A stretch of 64,000 bases of DNA from Streptomyces sp. P9-A4. GTDB lineage: Bacteria > Actinomycetota > Actinomycetes > Streptomycetales > Streptomycetaceae. The stretch is from contig NZ_JAZIFY010000001.1 in assembly GCF_036634195.1 (NCBI RefSeq), forward strand, positions 6,706,501 through 6,770,500. The letters are read 5' to 3'. How positions within the stretch are numbered: position 1 is the first letter of the stretch; every line of letters starts with the position of its first letter. The notes beneath the pieces are model-generated. The model was not told where the DNA came from. It saw nothing but the letters and a program-made list of their open reading frames with translations, and searched no databases. The position numbers were made by a program, and so were the translations under genes. Below are positions 25,285-34,300 of the stretch, in pieces.

Positions 25285-26409
25285 TCAGCCGATTCGCGGG
25301 ATCTGCTGGGTGACGCAGTGCAGCTGGCCGCCGTTCCAGGCGAGGGTGCGGGCCGATACGCCCACCACCTCGCGGCCCGGGTACAGACTTCCGATGACGC
25401 TCAGGGCCGTGCTGTCCTCGGGCACCCCGGCGAGCGGGACGATCACTCCGCCGTTGACGGGGTAGTGGTTGGTGTAGCTGAAGACGACGACGTTCCGGCC
25501 CGAGTCGAACCATCGGGGCTGGGCGTGGATCTCGGTGAGTTCGAATCTGCGGCCGCGGGCGTCCGTGCTTGTCTGGAGCACCGCCTTGTTGGCCGCCATG
25601 CGTTGCTCGTTCGGGCTGCCGGTGCCGGGCTGCGTGAGGATCAGCAGCTTGGCCGGTCCGACGTACGAGGCGCACAGGTCGACGTGTCCGTCGGTGTCGT
25701 AGTCCCCGTCGAGGCCGTAGGGGAGCCAGATCACCTTCTGTGCTCCGTACGCGTCGAGCAGGGTGCTCTCGATCCGGGCCTTGCTCATGGTGGGGTTGCG
25801 GTTGGGGTTGAGCAGGCATTCCTCGGTGACGATGAGGGTGCCTTGCCCGTCCTGGATGACCGAGCCGCCTTCCAGCACCATGTCGATCGGCTTACGGGGG
25901 ACGCCCAGGTAGTCGCAGGCGCCGGTGGGCAGGTTGTCGTCGTTGCCGTATGAGTACTTGTTGCCCCACCCGTTGAAGACGAAGTCGAGCCCGATCATGG
26001 CGGTGCGTGAGGTGTTGACGGTGAAGACCGGGCCGTTGTCCCGGGTCCAGCAGTCCCAGACGTCGTATTCGGTGACCTCGACGGTCGGGCCGCACTGTGT
26101 TCGGGCGTCGCTGGCCGTACCTGGGTGGGCGACCATGATGACGCGTTCGAATCTGGCGATCGCCCTGGCGAGTCCGGCTATTTCGGCCTGGGCCTCGAGC
26201 ATGTGTCCGCTCCAGCCGGCGCCGCCGGTCTCGTGCGGCCAGGCCATGATGGTGCCGGCGTGCGGTTCGAACTCGCCCGGCACTGCGTAGCGTTGCGTGA
26301 CGGACGCCGTGTCGGTCGCGGCGGCCGCCCGGCCGCCGAGTGCGGCAGTCGATGCAGCCATCAGGGCGGCGGCGCCGAAGCTGCGCCTGGACATCGCTGG
26401 TGTTGGCAT
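25285..26409 (-). CDS. Tat-exported agmatine/peptidyl-arginine deiminase family protein
   Basis: 374 residues. The N-terminus MSRRSFGAAALMAASTAALGGRAAAA (residues 6-31) is a twin-arginine signal peptide. The mature part is an agmatine deiminase-like guanidine-modifying enzyme: WPHETGGAGW, WTRDNGPVF, VLEGGSV, DTDGHVDLCA and catalytic Cys in GGQLHCVTQQ. It should deiminate agmatine or a related guanidine compound outside the membrane, which is unusual because family members are normally cytoplasmic. AGAGGA is eight bases before the ATG. It follows the NCS1 permease on the same strand. Confidence 0.82.
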   Translation of the reverse strand: MPTPAMSRRSFGAAALMAASTAALGGRAAAATDTASVTQRYAVPGEFEPHAGTIMAWPHETGGAGWSGHMLEAQAEIAGLARAIARFERVIMVAHPGTASDARTQCGPTVEVTEYDVWDCWTRDNGPVFTVNTSRTAMIGLDFVFNGWGNKYSYGNDDNLPTGACDYLGVPRKPIDMVLEGGSVIQDGQGTLIVTEECLLNPNRNPTMSKARIESTLLDAYGAQKVIWLPYGLDGDYDTDGHVDLCASYVGPAKLLILTQPGTGSPNEQRMAANKAVLQTSTDARGRRFELTEIHAQPRWFDSGRNVVVFSYTNHYPVNGGVIVPLAGVPEDSTALSVIGSLYPGREVVGVSARTLAWNGGQLHCVTQQIPRIG

Positions 26410-26590
26410 CTGATCAATCCTCTTTCGAAGTGTGGACATGATGCGCGTGCTCTGCGGCCCATCCCGGACTCGCTCCTGCCGGGGGAGTGCCGGGTCAGGT
26501 GTGTTTCGTACGTGTGCTTCGTGCCTGTTCGTCCGGCCCGCCGGGACGACGTGGACCGGGACCGGTCGCCGGCTCGGTCCCCGCGCGGGG

Positions 26591-28063
26591 TCACGCGTCG
26601 GCTCGGGCCGTGGCGAGTTGGGCCGGGTACAGCCGCTTGAACAGCACCGCGTACAGTCCTGCGCCGATGACTGGGCCGACCAGTGCGGACAGGTCCGCTC
26701 CTCCGAGTGCATCGGCGAGGGGTCCCTGGAAGTTCGTGGAGTTGATGCACAGCAGCGCGGCGGCGGTGCCGAGGATCTGCGCGGTGATGCCGGCCATGTT
26801 GACGCCCCCGTGGTACCAGTAGGCGCTGGTGGGGGTTTCGTCGTGCAGTCCGGGACCGCGGTAGCGGTTGCGGCGCAGGATGAGGTCCGTGACGCTGATG
26901 GCCAGGCCGGGGCCGAGGACGGCGACGGTGATTTCGAGGATCTGGCTGAGGGCGTCGATGAAGTCGGTGACGAACAGGGCGTACGCGGTGATGGCGACGC
27001 CGGCGACGCCGTCGAGCAGGACGGCGGCCCACTGCTTGATCGGCAGACCGACAGCCTGCAGGGCGAGGCCGGAGCTGTACATGGTGAGGATGTTGCCGGC
27101 GACCGAGCCGATGACGATCGCGAGCAGGAACAGCGGGTAGAACCAGCCCGGCACGATCTCTTCCAGGGAGACCTGGGGGTCGGTCATGTCGACGGCGGTG
27201 CCGGCGAGCACGCCGACTGCGCCCAGCAGGACCGAGGGGACGAACCCGCCCAGAGCGGTCCATCCGGCCACCGCGCGCGGTGAGGAGTCGGCGGGCAGGT
27301 AGCGGGCGTAGTCGGCGCCGGTGCCCCAGGACAGCGGGTTGGAAGCGATGATGGCGAAGCCGAGCAGCGCCATCGCGAGCAGGCCGCCGCCGTGCGGGGC
27401 GCCCTCGGGCTGCCGTCCGGGCTCGGCGTGGGCGACGACGAAGCCGGCGAGCACGGTCAGGGTGATGGTCAGCATCCAGGTGAACGCCGGGCTCAGGCGC
27501 AGGATGAGGGAGTGGCCGTAGACGCTGACCACGATGGTGAGGATCGCCAGGACCAGGACGACGGCCCACCGGGTCGCGGTGTTGACCGCGAAGCCGAGTT
27601 GGTCGAGGAGCGCGAAGCTGGCGAGTGCGCCCATGGCGAGGTTGATGGCCTCGTACGCCACGCACACCGACCAGTTCGTGATCACCGTTGATACGCGGTT
27701 GCCGCGGATGCCGAAGATGGCGCGGGTCTGGACGCTGGAGGGGGTGCCGGCGACCGGTCCGCTGATGGCGAGGATGCCGTTGAACGCCCAGAACAGGTTG
27801 CCCAGGACGACCACGAGCAGAGCCTGCCAGGTGTTGAGCCCGAGGAGGACCAGGGTGCCGCCCAGGACGACGGACAGGTAGTTCACGTTGGCTGCGGCCC
27901 AGACGAAGAGCAGGTCGCGGGGGCGGCCGTGGCGCTCGTGGTCGGGGATGTAGTCGATGCCGCGGGTCTCGATGTGCGCCGCGTCGGGAGAAGCGGGCGG
28001 CGGCGCGTGGTCGGTCGCGGTTCTGGTGGGTTCAGTGGGGGTCACGGGGGTCCTCCGGTTCAT
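26591..28063 (-). CDS. NCS1-family nucleobase:cation symporter
   Basis: 490 residues, about 12 helices, with family segments DLLFVWAAANVNYLSVVLGG, GPVAGTPSSVQTRAIFGIRGN, SNPLSWGTGADYARYLP and LAISVTDLILRRNRYRGPGLHDE. NCS1 carriers import cytosine, allantoin, hydantoins and similar compounds. Placed between two deiminases, a regulator and a urease-like pair, it may feed guanidine-, hydantoin- or ureide-nitrogen into this cluster. Start is the ATG at 28063. Confidence 0.85.
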   Translation of the reverse strand: MNRRTPVTPTEPTRTATDHAPPPASPDAAHIETRGIDYIPDHERHGRPRDLLFVWAAANVNYLSVVLGGTLVLLGLNTWQALLVVVLGNLFWAFNGILAISGPVAGTPSSVQTRAIFGIRGNRVSTVITNWSVCVAYEAINLAMGALASFALLDQLGFAVNTATRWAVVLVLAILTIVVSVYGHSLILRLSPAFTWMLTITLTVLAGFVVAHAEPGRQPEGAPHGGGLLAMALLGFAIIASNPLSWGTGADYARYLPADSSPRAVAGWTALGGFVPSVLLGAVGVLAGTAVDMTDPQVSLEEIVPGWFYPLFLLAIVIGSVAGNILTMYSSGLALQAVGLPIKQWAAVLLDGVAGVAITAYALFVTDFIDALSQILEITVAVLGPGLAISVTDLILRRNRYRGPGLHDETPTSAYWYHGGVNMAGITAQILGTAAALLCINSTNFQGPLADALGGADLSALVGPVIGAGLYAVLFKRLYPAQLATARADA

Positions 28064-28287
28064 GCGGGGCGAACGGCTAAGGGGGGCAGCGTGGATGCGG
28101 TCGCCCGGGAACGCGGTGTGGTCGCCGCTCAGCGTGATCGAGACGGTGCGGGACGCCGCGATCGGTGCGACGGGTCCTCGATGTCGCCCGCGAACATCTC
28201 GACGTCACCCGCGTCCTGTACACGCCGCCGGGCTGAGCGTCGCGCCACGGCGTTTCACGAGTGTTGCCCTCCCCGCGTTCCCTGATG

Positions 28288-28317
28288 TTAAAGTCAGTGG
28301 CAGGTGGCTGACTTTAA
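28288..28317. promoter_or_regulatory. 30-bp palindromic operator between NCS1 gene and tetR
   Basis: TTAAAGTCAG (28288-28297) is inverted perfectly as CTGACTTTAA (28308-28317), with a further GGTCAGCT half site after it. A/T content is high for this DNA. It lies in the 299-base divergent gap and is a likely site of the TetR protein encoded at 28363. Confidence 0.7.
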
Positions 28318-28362
28318 GGTCAGCTAGAGACCGGGGACAAGAGTTATGACAGGATCGATGCC

Positions 28363-29109
28363 GTGACCGAGCAGGAAACCAGGACCGACGGCGTGGCAGC
28401 GGACACCGTCGGCGGCGCGCGGGAGAGCATCCTGCAGGCCGCCGTCGAGCTGATCGCCCGGGACGGCTTCGACGGCGTTCGCATCGCCGACATCGCCGCC
28501 CGCGCCGGTGTTTCCAGCGCGCTGGTGCATTACCACTTCGCCGGCCGCGACCGGCTCCTGACCGGCGCGCTCGCTCACTCGCTCACCCGAGCTGAAGCCC
28601 GTCTTCCGGGCCGCACCCGACACGCCGACCGCGACACCCCGCCCCAACGGCTGGCCGACCTGATCGACTTCGGACTCCCGCTCACCCACGACGACGTCCT
28701 CGAATGCCGCCTGTGGGCCGAACTGGAGATCCGCTCCTCCGGATCGCCCGAACTCGCCGCCACGCTCACCGAGTTCCGCGCACGCATGCTGCGCCCGCTC
28801 GTCTCGGTGGTCGAAGAGGGGCTGCGCTCGGGAGACTTCCGCGACTGCGACCCCGCCGACGTGGCCACCGTCGCCCTCGCACTGCTCGACGGCCTCACCA
28901 CCCGGCTGATCACCGAGACCTCCACGTCCGCGCTCGGCCTGGCCGACGCCCGCCGCCTCGCCGCCGGCCAGATCACCCTCGCCGTCCACTACGACGACGA
29001 CCTGCCCTTCCTTCCCCTGCCCGACCCCGGCACCCCATCCGTCGACCTGACGCCCCAACGCGCCACCCCCCGCCGCCGCCGCGCCCCGCGCGCCCCGGCC
29101 CGCCCCTGA
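28363..29109 (+). CDS. TetR-family regulator of the deiminase/urease cluster
   Basis: 248 residues starting at GTG, with AGGA eight bases before it. HTH: SILQAAVELIARDGFDGVRIADIAARAGVSSALVHYHFAGRDRLL. The C-terminal domain is similar to BetI/RutR-like ligand domains, and the last 35 residues are Arg/Pro-rich. It is divergent from the NCS1/deiminase operon and upstream of the urease genes, so it probably controls both. Confidence 0.83.
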   Translation: MTEQETRTDGVAADTVGGARESILQAAVELIARDGFDGVRIADIAARAGVSSALVHYHFAGRDRLLTGALAHSLTRAEARLPGRTRHADRDTPPQRLADLIDFGLPLTHDDVLECRLWAELEIRSSGSPELAATLTEFRARMLRPLVSVVEEGLRSGDFRDCDPADVATVALALLDGLTTRLITETSTSALGLADARRLAAGQITLAVHYDDDLPFLPLPDPGTPSVDLTPQRATPRRRRAPRAPARP

Positions 29110-29374
29110 ACGACGCCGGACCCAGCGGAGCACTCGCCCGGCCCGCGCGCCGACGGCATCGGTTTGATCTACGACGGGACCGGTCACACCGGGACGGCCG
29201 AACAGGCATACCCGCTATCCCACTTGCCCTGAGTCGGGGGCGCCGACGAGGCATGCGTCGGATTCCCACCGTCGCCCTGGTTGCCGTCGGTGGCCTCGAT
29301 CGCGGTGAGGAGGCGGGACGCGCGGTATCGCCGCCGAGGTACCCCATGGGAATGCGGCGTACTTCCCTCTACGT

Positions 29375-29391
29375 AAACGGTGTTGACGTTT
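29375..29391. promoter_or_regulatory. Inverted repeat upstream of ureAB
   Basis: AAACG (29375-29379) and CGTTT (29387-29391) flank GTGTTGA. It lies 55 bases before the ureAB start in a 336-base gap that otherwise shows no gene. Possible operator or promoter element; weak evidence. Confidence 0.3.
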
Positions 29392-29445
29392 CTTCGGAAC
29401 GCCGTTCGCTCTCTTGCCTTGACCGGCCCACCAACCGGAGGTTCC

Positions 29446-30288
29446 ATGCGACTCACCCCGACCGAGCGCGACCGGCTGCTGATCTTCACGGCGGCCGAGC
29501 TCGCGCGTGCCCGCCGCGCCCGCGGCCTGCGGCTCAACGTCCCCGAAGCGCACGCACTGATCGCCGACACCGTCTGCGAGGCGGCCCGCGACGGCAGGCG
29601 CCTCGCCGAGGCCATCGACCTCGCACGCAGCGTGCTCGGCCCCGACGACGTGCTGCCCGGGGTCGTCGACATCGTCGGCGACATCCAGGTCGAGGCGGTC
29701 TTCGACGACGCCACCCGGCTCGCCGTGGTCACCGACCCGTTCCGGTCCGCCGAAGAGGCGGGTGCGCCGCCCACCCCGATCGACCGGGCCTGCCACACCG
29801 GCGGTTCGCGTACCGGTGGCTTCGCCACACCGCAGCCCGACGAGGCCGGCCCCGGCTCGCTGGGTGACGAGGCGCCCGGTGCGGTGCTGTTCGGGGACGC
29901 CCCGAACGATCCTTTCGCAGACGCCGACGTGGTGACCGTCGACGTGCGCAACACCGCGGAGGTGCCGATCAGCATCACCTCGCACTTCCACTTCTTCGAA
30001 GCCAACCCCCGGCTGCTGTTCGACCGTTCGGCCGCCTACGGGCGTCGAGCCGCGATCCCCGCCGGCGCCACGGTGCGCTTCGACGTGGGCGCGACGGTCT
30101 CGGTCGGCCTGGTCCCGATCGGCGGCGCGCGCATCGCGATCGGCTTCGCCGGACTCGTCGACGGGCCGCTGGACGCGCCCGGCGCGAAGGGCGAGGCACT
30201 GTGCCGCGCGCACGCCTGCGGCTACCTCGACACCGGCACCGACGTGACGGCAGAGCCCCGGATCTACAAGGAAGGTGAGGTCTCATGA
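29446..30288 (+). CDS. ureAB: Urease gamma/beta fusion subunit
   Basis: 280 residues. Residues 1-100 match the gamma subunit (MRLTPTERDRLLIFTAAELARARRARGLRLNVPEAHALIADTVCEAARDG is the region, with the typical PTERD start); residues about 150-265 match beta (VRNTAEVPISITSHFHFFEANPRLLFDR and YGRRAAIPAGATVRFD). The link contains an extra Pro/Gly-rich stretch. GGAG precedes the ATG. The stop overlaps ureC by ATGA. The fusion is known in actinomycetes and some other bacteria. Confidence 0.88.
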   Translation: MRLTPTERDRLLIFTAAELARARRARGLRLNVPEAHALIADTVCEAARDGRRLAEAIDLARSVLGPDDVLPGVVDIVGDIQVEAVFDDATRLAVVTDPFRSAEEAGAPPTPIDRACHTGGSRTGGFATPQPDEAGPGSLGDEAPGAVLFGDAPNDPFADADVVTVDVRNTAEVPISITSHFHFFEANPRLLFDRSAAYGRRAAIPAGATVRFDVGATVSVGLVPIGGARIAIGFAGLVDGPLDAPGAKGEALCRAHACGYLDTGTDVTAEPRIYKEGEVS

Positions 30289-31997
30289 CGGCCGCGACCG
30301 GGGGATTCCTCGATCCCCGCGACTACGCCTCGACGTACGGCCCGCGCGCCGGCGACCGCATCCGGCTCGGCGACTCCGGGCTGATCATCGAGATCGAGTC
30401 GGACGCGCAACAGCACGGCGAGGAGTTCCTGGCCGGGTTCGGCAAGACCGCACGCGACGGGCTGCACCTGAAGGCGGAGACGGTCCGCGAGACCTGCGAC
30501 GTCGTGATCAGCAACGTCGTCGTCATCGACGCCGCGCAAGGCATCCGCAAGGTGTCCATCGGCATCCGCGAAGGCCGCATCGCCTCGATCGGCAGGGCCG
30601 GAAACCCCGACACCCTCGACGGCGTGGACGTGGTCGTCGGCACCGGCACGACGATCGTCTCCGGCGAGGGCCTGATCGCCACGGCGGGCGCCATCGACAC
30701 GCATGTCCACCTGATGAGCCCGCGGATCATGGAGGCTTCGCTCGCCGCGGGCGTGACGACGATCGTCGGGCAGGAGTTCGGGCCCGTGTGGGGCGTCGGC
30801 GTCAACTCGCCGTGGGCGCTGCGGCACGCCTTCTCGGCGTTCGACGCCTGGCCGGTCAACATCGCCTTCCTGGCTCGCGGTTCGTCCTCCGGCCGCAGCC
30901 CGCTCGACGAGGCGCTCGTCGAGGGCGGCGCGTCCGGCTTCAAGGTCCACGAGGACATGGGCGCACACGCGAGGGCACTGGACACCGCCCTGCGCGTCGC
31001 CGAGGACCACGACGTACAAGTGGCACTGCACACCGACGGGTTGAACGAGTGCCTGTCGGTCGAGGACACCCTCGCGGTGCTCGAGGGCCGCACCATCCAC
31101 GCGTACCACATCGAGGGCTGCGGCGGCGGGCACGTACCCAACGTCATGCGCATGGCCGGGGTCGCGAACGTCATCGGCTCGTCGACGAACCCGACGCTGC
31201 CGTTCGGACGCGACGCGGTCGCCGAGCATTTCGGCATGATCGTGTCCGCGCACGACCTCAAGCCCGACCTGCCCGGCGACGCCGCGATGGCGCGTGACCG
31301 CATCCGGGCCGGGACTATGGGTGCCGAGGACGTGCTGCACGACCTGGGCGTCATCCCCATCACATCGTCCGACGCCCAGGGCATGGGCCGCGCGGGCGAG
31401 ACCGTCCGCCGTACGTTCGCCATGGCGGACAAGATGAAGGCCGAACTCGGGCCCCTGGCAGGCGACCCCGCCGACGGACGGCACGACAACGCCCGGGTAC
31501 TGCGCTACATCGCCAAGCTCACCATCAACCCGGCGATCGCGCACGGACTTTCGCACGAGGTCGGGTCGATCGAGCCCGGCAAGATGGCCGACCTCGTGCT
31601 GTGGCGGCCGGACCACTTCGGAGCCAAGCCGGAGCTCGTACTCAAGGCCGGGTTCCCCGCGTACGGGGTCGTCGGCGACCCCAACGCTTCCACCGATACA
31701 TGTGAGCCCTTGGTGCTTGGACCGCAGTTCGGCGCCCACGGCGCAGCCCCGGCGGAGCTGTCGGTCGCGTTCACCAGCCAGGCGGCCGCCGAGACCGGCG
31801 GCGACCTGATGCCCACCAAGCGGCGCCGCGTCGGCGTGCGCGGCACGCGCGGGATCGGGCCCGCGGCGATGCGATTCAACAACCGCACCGCCGAGGTCCG
31901 GGTCGCCACCGATACCGGGATGGTCACCCTCGACGGCGACCCGGTCATGTCGGAGCCGGCCGACTCGGTCGCCCTCAACCGCCTGTACTTCCTCTGA
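30285..31997 (+). CDS. ureC: Urease alpha-like subunit, divergent active-site flap
   Basis: 570 residues, full length. Nickel-site residues are present: HVH in DTHVHLMSP, the carbamylated Lys in GFKVHEDMG, His in LHTDGLNE, His in AYHIEGCGGGH and Asp in TSSDAQGMGR. The mobile flap, normally VCHHL with the catalytic His and its Cys neighbour, reads IVSAHDL, so both are replaced in my alignment. No ureD, ureE, ureF or ureG lies in the window. The enzyme may act on another amide or urea-like substrate, or use a metal inserted without chaperones. It is followed by agmatine deiminase after 47 bases. Confidence 0.85.
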   Translation: MTAATGGFLDPRDYASTYGPRAGDRIRLGDSGLIIEIESDAQQHGEEFLAGFGKTARDGLHLKAETVRETCDVVISNVVVIDAAQGIRKVSIGIREGRIASIGRAGNPDTLDGVDVVVGTGTTIVSGEGLIATAGAIDTHVHLMSPRIMEASLAAGVTTIVGQEFGPVWGVGVNSPWALRHAFSAFDAWPVNIAFLARGSSSGRSPLDEALVEGGASGFKVHEDMGAHARALDTALRVAEDHDVQVALHTDGLNECLSVEDTLAVLEGRTIHAYHIEGCGGGHVPNVMRMAGVANVIGSSTNPTLPFGRDAVAEHFGMIVSAHDLKPDLPGDAAMARDRIRAGTMGAEDVLHDLGVIPITSSDAQGMGRAGETVRRTFAMADKMKAELGPLAGDPADGRHDNARVLRYIAKLTINPAIAHGLSHEVGSIEPGKMADLVLWRPDHFGAKPELVLKAGFPAYGVVGDPNASTDTCEPLVLGPQFGAHGAAPAELSVAFTSQAAAETGGDLMPTKRRRVGVRGTRGIGPAAMRFNNRTAEVRVATDTGMVTLDGDPVMSEPADSVALNRLYFL

Positions 31998-32044
31998 CCC
32001 ACGACCCTCCGCCCTCACCGAGCAACGGACAAGGAAACCCCGAT

Positions 32045-33088
32045 ATGACGAACACCCCGGCCGCAGACGGCTTCTCGATGCCCGCCGAGTGGGTCGAGCA
32101 CGAGCGGACCTGGATGGCGTGGCCCACGTCCAACGCGACGTTCGACGGCGGCGACCACGACCTGCACCACGCCCGCGTCGCCTGGGGGAAGGTCGCCGAG
32201 ACCATAGCCCGCTACGAACCGGTCACCATGGTCGTCAACGTCGGCGAGGCCGACACCATCGCGTCGTACGTCGACACACCGCTCACCGTCGTCGAACGCC
32301 CGCTCGACGACGCCTGGATCCGCGACAGCGGCCCGACCTTCCTCACCGACGGCGCGGGCAACCTGGCCGCCGCTGACTGGATCTTCAACGGCTGGGGCGC
32401 GCAGGACTGGGCCACCTGGGAACGCGACCAGCACACCGCCGAGCAGGTCATCGAACTCTCCGGCGCCAAGCGCTACGCGTCGCGCATGGTCAACGAGGGC
32501 GGCGGCATCCACGTCGACGGCGAGGGCACCGTCATGATCACCGAGACCGTGCAGCTCGACAAGGGGCGCAACCCCGGCTGGACCAAGGACGACGTAGAGG
32601 CCGAACTGCGCGCGTACCTCGGAATCGGGAAGGTCATCTGGCTGCCGCGCGGCCTCACCCGCGACTACGACGTCAACGGGACCCGCGGCCACGTCGACAT
32701 CATCGCCTCCTTCGCCCGCCCCGGCGTGGTCCTGTGCCACACCCAGCCCGACCCGGCGCACCCGGACCACGAGGTCGGGAAGGAGAACCTCAAGCTGCTG
32801 CGCTCCGCCACCGACGCGCGTGGGCGTGCCCTCGAGGTCGTCGAGATCCCCGCGCCGACCGTGCTGGAGGACGACGGCGACGGCTGGGTCGACTACAGCT
32901 ACATCAACCACTACGTCGCCAACGGCGTGGTCGTGCTGTGCGGCTTCGACGACCCGCGCGACGAGGAGAACGCGGCGACCTTCGCGAAGCTCTTCCCCGG
33001 GCGCGAAATCGAACTCGTCGACGCCCGCGAGATCTTCGCCAACGGCGGCGGGATCCACTGCATCACGCAGCAGCAGCCACGCGTCTGA
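32045..33088 (+). CDS. aguA: Agmatine deiminase, cytoplasmic
   Basis: 347 residues without signal peptide. Motifs: WMAWPTS, DDAWIRDSGPTF, NEGGGIHVDGEGT, GTRGHVDIIASF and catalytic Cys in GGGIHCITQQQPR. It converts agmatine to N-carbamoylputrescine and ammonia. Being co-directional with ureABC suggests joint use of a guanidine/urea-type nitrogen source; no N-carbamoylputrescine amidase is seen nearby. Confidence 0.88.
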   Translation: MTNTPAADGFSMPAEWVEHERTWMAWPTSNATFDGGDHDLHHARVAWGKVAETIARYEPVTMVVNVGEADTIASYVDTPLTVVERPLDDAWIRDSGPTFLTDGAGNLAAADWIFNGWGAQDWATWERDQHTAEQVIELSGAKRYASRMVNEGGGIHVDGEGTVMITETVQLDKGRNPGWTKDDVEAELRAYLGIGKVIWLPRGLTRDYDVNGTRGHVDIIASFARPGVVLCHTQPDPAHPDHEVGKENLKLLRSATDARGRALEVVEIPAPTVLEDDGDGWVDYSYINHYVANGVVVLCGFDDPRDEENAATFAKLFPGREIELVDAREIFANGGGIHCITQQQPRV

Positions 33089-33274
33089 CGACACGAGCGC
33101 GAGTGTTGAACTTCCTTCCATCTCCCGCGGGAGCTTCCTCTCGTGCGAAGGCCTGATCGCGGGGAGCGCCCGCGATCCACCGCTCGGCAAAGAAGGGTTC
33201 GCGGTGGGTATCCGACCGGGCAGAGCGGATCCTCCTGCCGCCCACCCGCCGCATACGCCTTGAACGGACTCGCG

Positions 33275-33647
33275 AGGCAGTACGGACGGCACGGCGTATG
33301 AGGTGCACTCGCTCAAGCGCCGCGCAGATATCGCGACCCGGCCTGCGCCCATCCCGCCGCAGTTCGACTCGACGTGGGACAGGACGGCCGGCCCCTAAGG
33401 CCGGGCCAAGAGGCCCTACGATCTTCGGCATGCCGGCATCTCCTTCTGGTTGCGCTTCGGCGTCGACCCGGCCGAGTGCGCCCGCCGGGCCGGCCAGAGC
33501 ATCGAAGTCCTCTTCCGCTTCTACGCCAAGCTCCTGGGCGGGGTCCGGGAGCAGGCCGATCTCCTCATCGGGCAGTCGATGGGGGAATGGGGCGGTATCA
33601 ACCGAGGCGGGAGTCCCGCCGGTGGGCCGAGCTTGGACCGGAAATAG
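33275..33647 (+). pseudogene. Second tyrosine integrase, broken
   Basis: Pieces in more than one frame are readable: a region ending VHSLKRRADIATRPAPIPP, then from 33399 an open frame with PYDLRHAGISFWLRFGVDPAECARRAGQSIEVLFRFYAKLL, the C-terminal catalytic part of a Streptomyces-type integrase with the Arg, a Gln in place of the second His (AGQS) and the Tyr. In-frame stop at 33396 and missing N-terminal two thirds show it is dead. Doublet ACCGGAAATAG repeats follow its end. Confidence 0.7.
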
Positions 33648-33736
33648 ACCGGAAATAGCTGGTCAGGAGCGGGTTACGGGTGGGATAGACCGGGAGTTCC
33701 GACGCAAGTCGGCTGCTGTGATGGATGAGGCTGTCG

Positions 33737-33778
33737 AGAGGCGCCTGACGGGTAAAAGCCCAGGTCAGGCGCCTCTCT
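33737..33778 (-). terminator. Hairpin terminator behind the aldehyde dehydrogenase tail
   Basis: A stem of at least 11 bp (AGGCGCCTGAC and its complement GTCAGGCGCCT) with a loop of about 14 bases. It lies downstream of the dehydrogenase stop in minus-strand direction and is probably that gene's original terminator. Confidence 0.7.
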
Positions 33779-33789
33779 TTGTGTCCCTA

Positions 33790-33852
33790 GAAGAAGCCGA
33801 GCTTCTTCGGCGAGTAGGACACCAGCAGATTCTTCGTCTGCTGGTGGTACAG
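33790..33852 (-). pseudogene. C-terminal tail of an aldehyde dehydrogenase with att-like core
   Basis: Twenty codons on the minus strand read YHQQTKNLLVSYSPKKLGFF-stop, the characteristic C-terminus of actinobacterial aldehyde dehydrogenases. Upstream codons are absent. The 23 bp at 33830-33852 are identical to 21379-21401, and both copies lie just behind an integrase gene or remnant, so this gene's 3' end was probably an integration target. Confidence 0.65.
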
Positions 33853-33929
33853 GCTTCGTGTGGCCGCCGACCAGCGGAAACGGCAGAGAATCGGTTGATC
33901 AGCAGGTGGCTGGGCCGCGCATGGTCAAG

Positions 33930-34300
33930 ATCTTGGTTTGAGCCTGCACAAACAGGTCGTCGATGCGGGAACAGCCTGCGGTGAGCTGGGGCTGGGGCTG
34001 GGGCTGGGGCACGGGCAGCACGTAGCCGAAGCCCGACTGCAGCAGCCGGCGGAAGCGGCTCTCCTGCCCGTAGGCGCGTCCGCGCTGACCCAGGTGATGG
34101 GCATCGGCGAGGTGACGGCGCGCAGCACCATGCGCCGGGACGGTTCGTCTTTCGTGGCGAGCTCCCGGTCGTCGGGGACTTTGGCGGCGCGGCATCGTTC
34201 GCGGTCCTCGGTCCAGGACTTGGGCAGGTAGAGCCAGCGGTCGACCAGGGTCCGGCCGCAGGTGGTGGCATAGGCGGGGAAGACGCCGAGCTGTTCGGTG
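33930..34300 (-). pseudogene. IS701-type transposase remnant
   Basis: On the minus strand: VDRWLYLPKSWTEDRERC, then VPDDRELATKDEPSRRMVLRAV and, after a frameshift near 34075, YGQESRFRRLLQSGFGYVLPVP, all as in IS701/IS4-like transposases. A run of CTGGGG units near 33987-34012 gives a Pro-Gln repeat (QPQPQPQ). Both ends of the transposase are missing. The following 34301-34614 holds no gene I can support. Confidence 0.7.

Noticed and set aside
30285..31997. Complete urease operon
   Set aside because: No ureD, ureE, ureF or ureG frames are present on either strand nearby.
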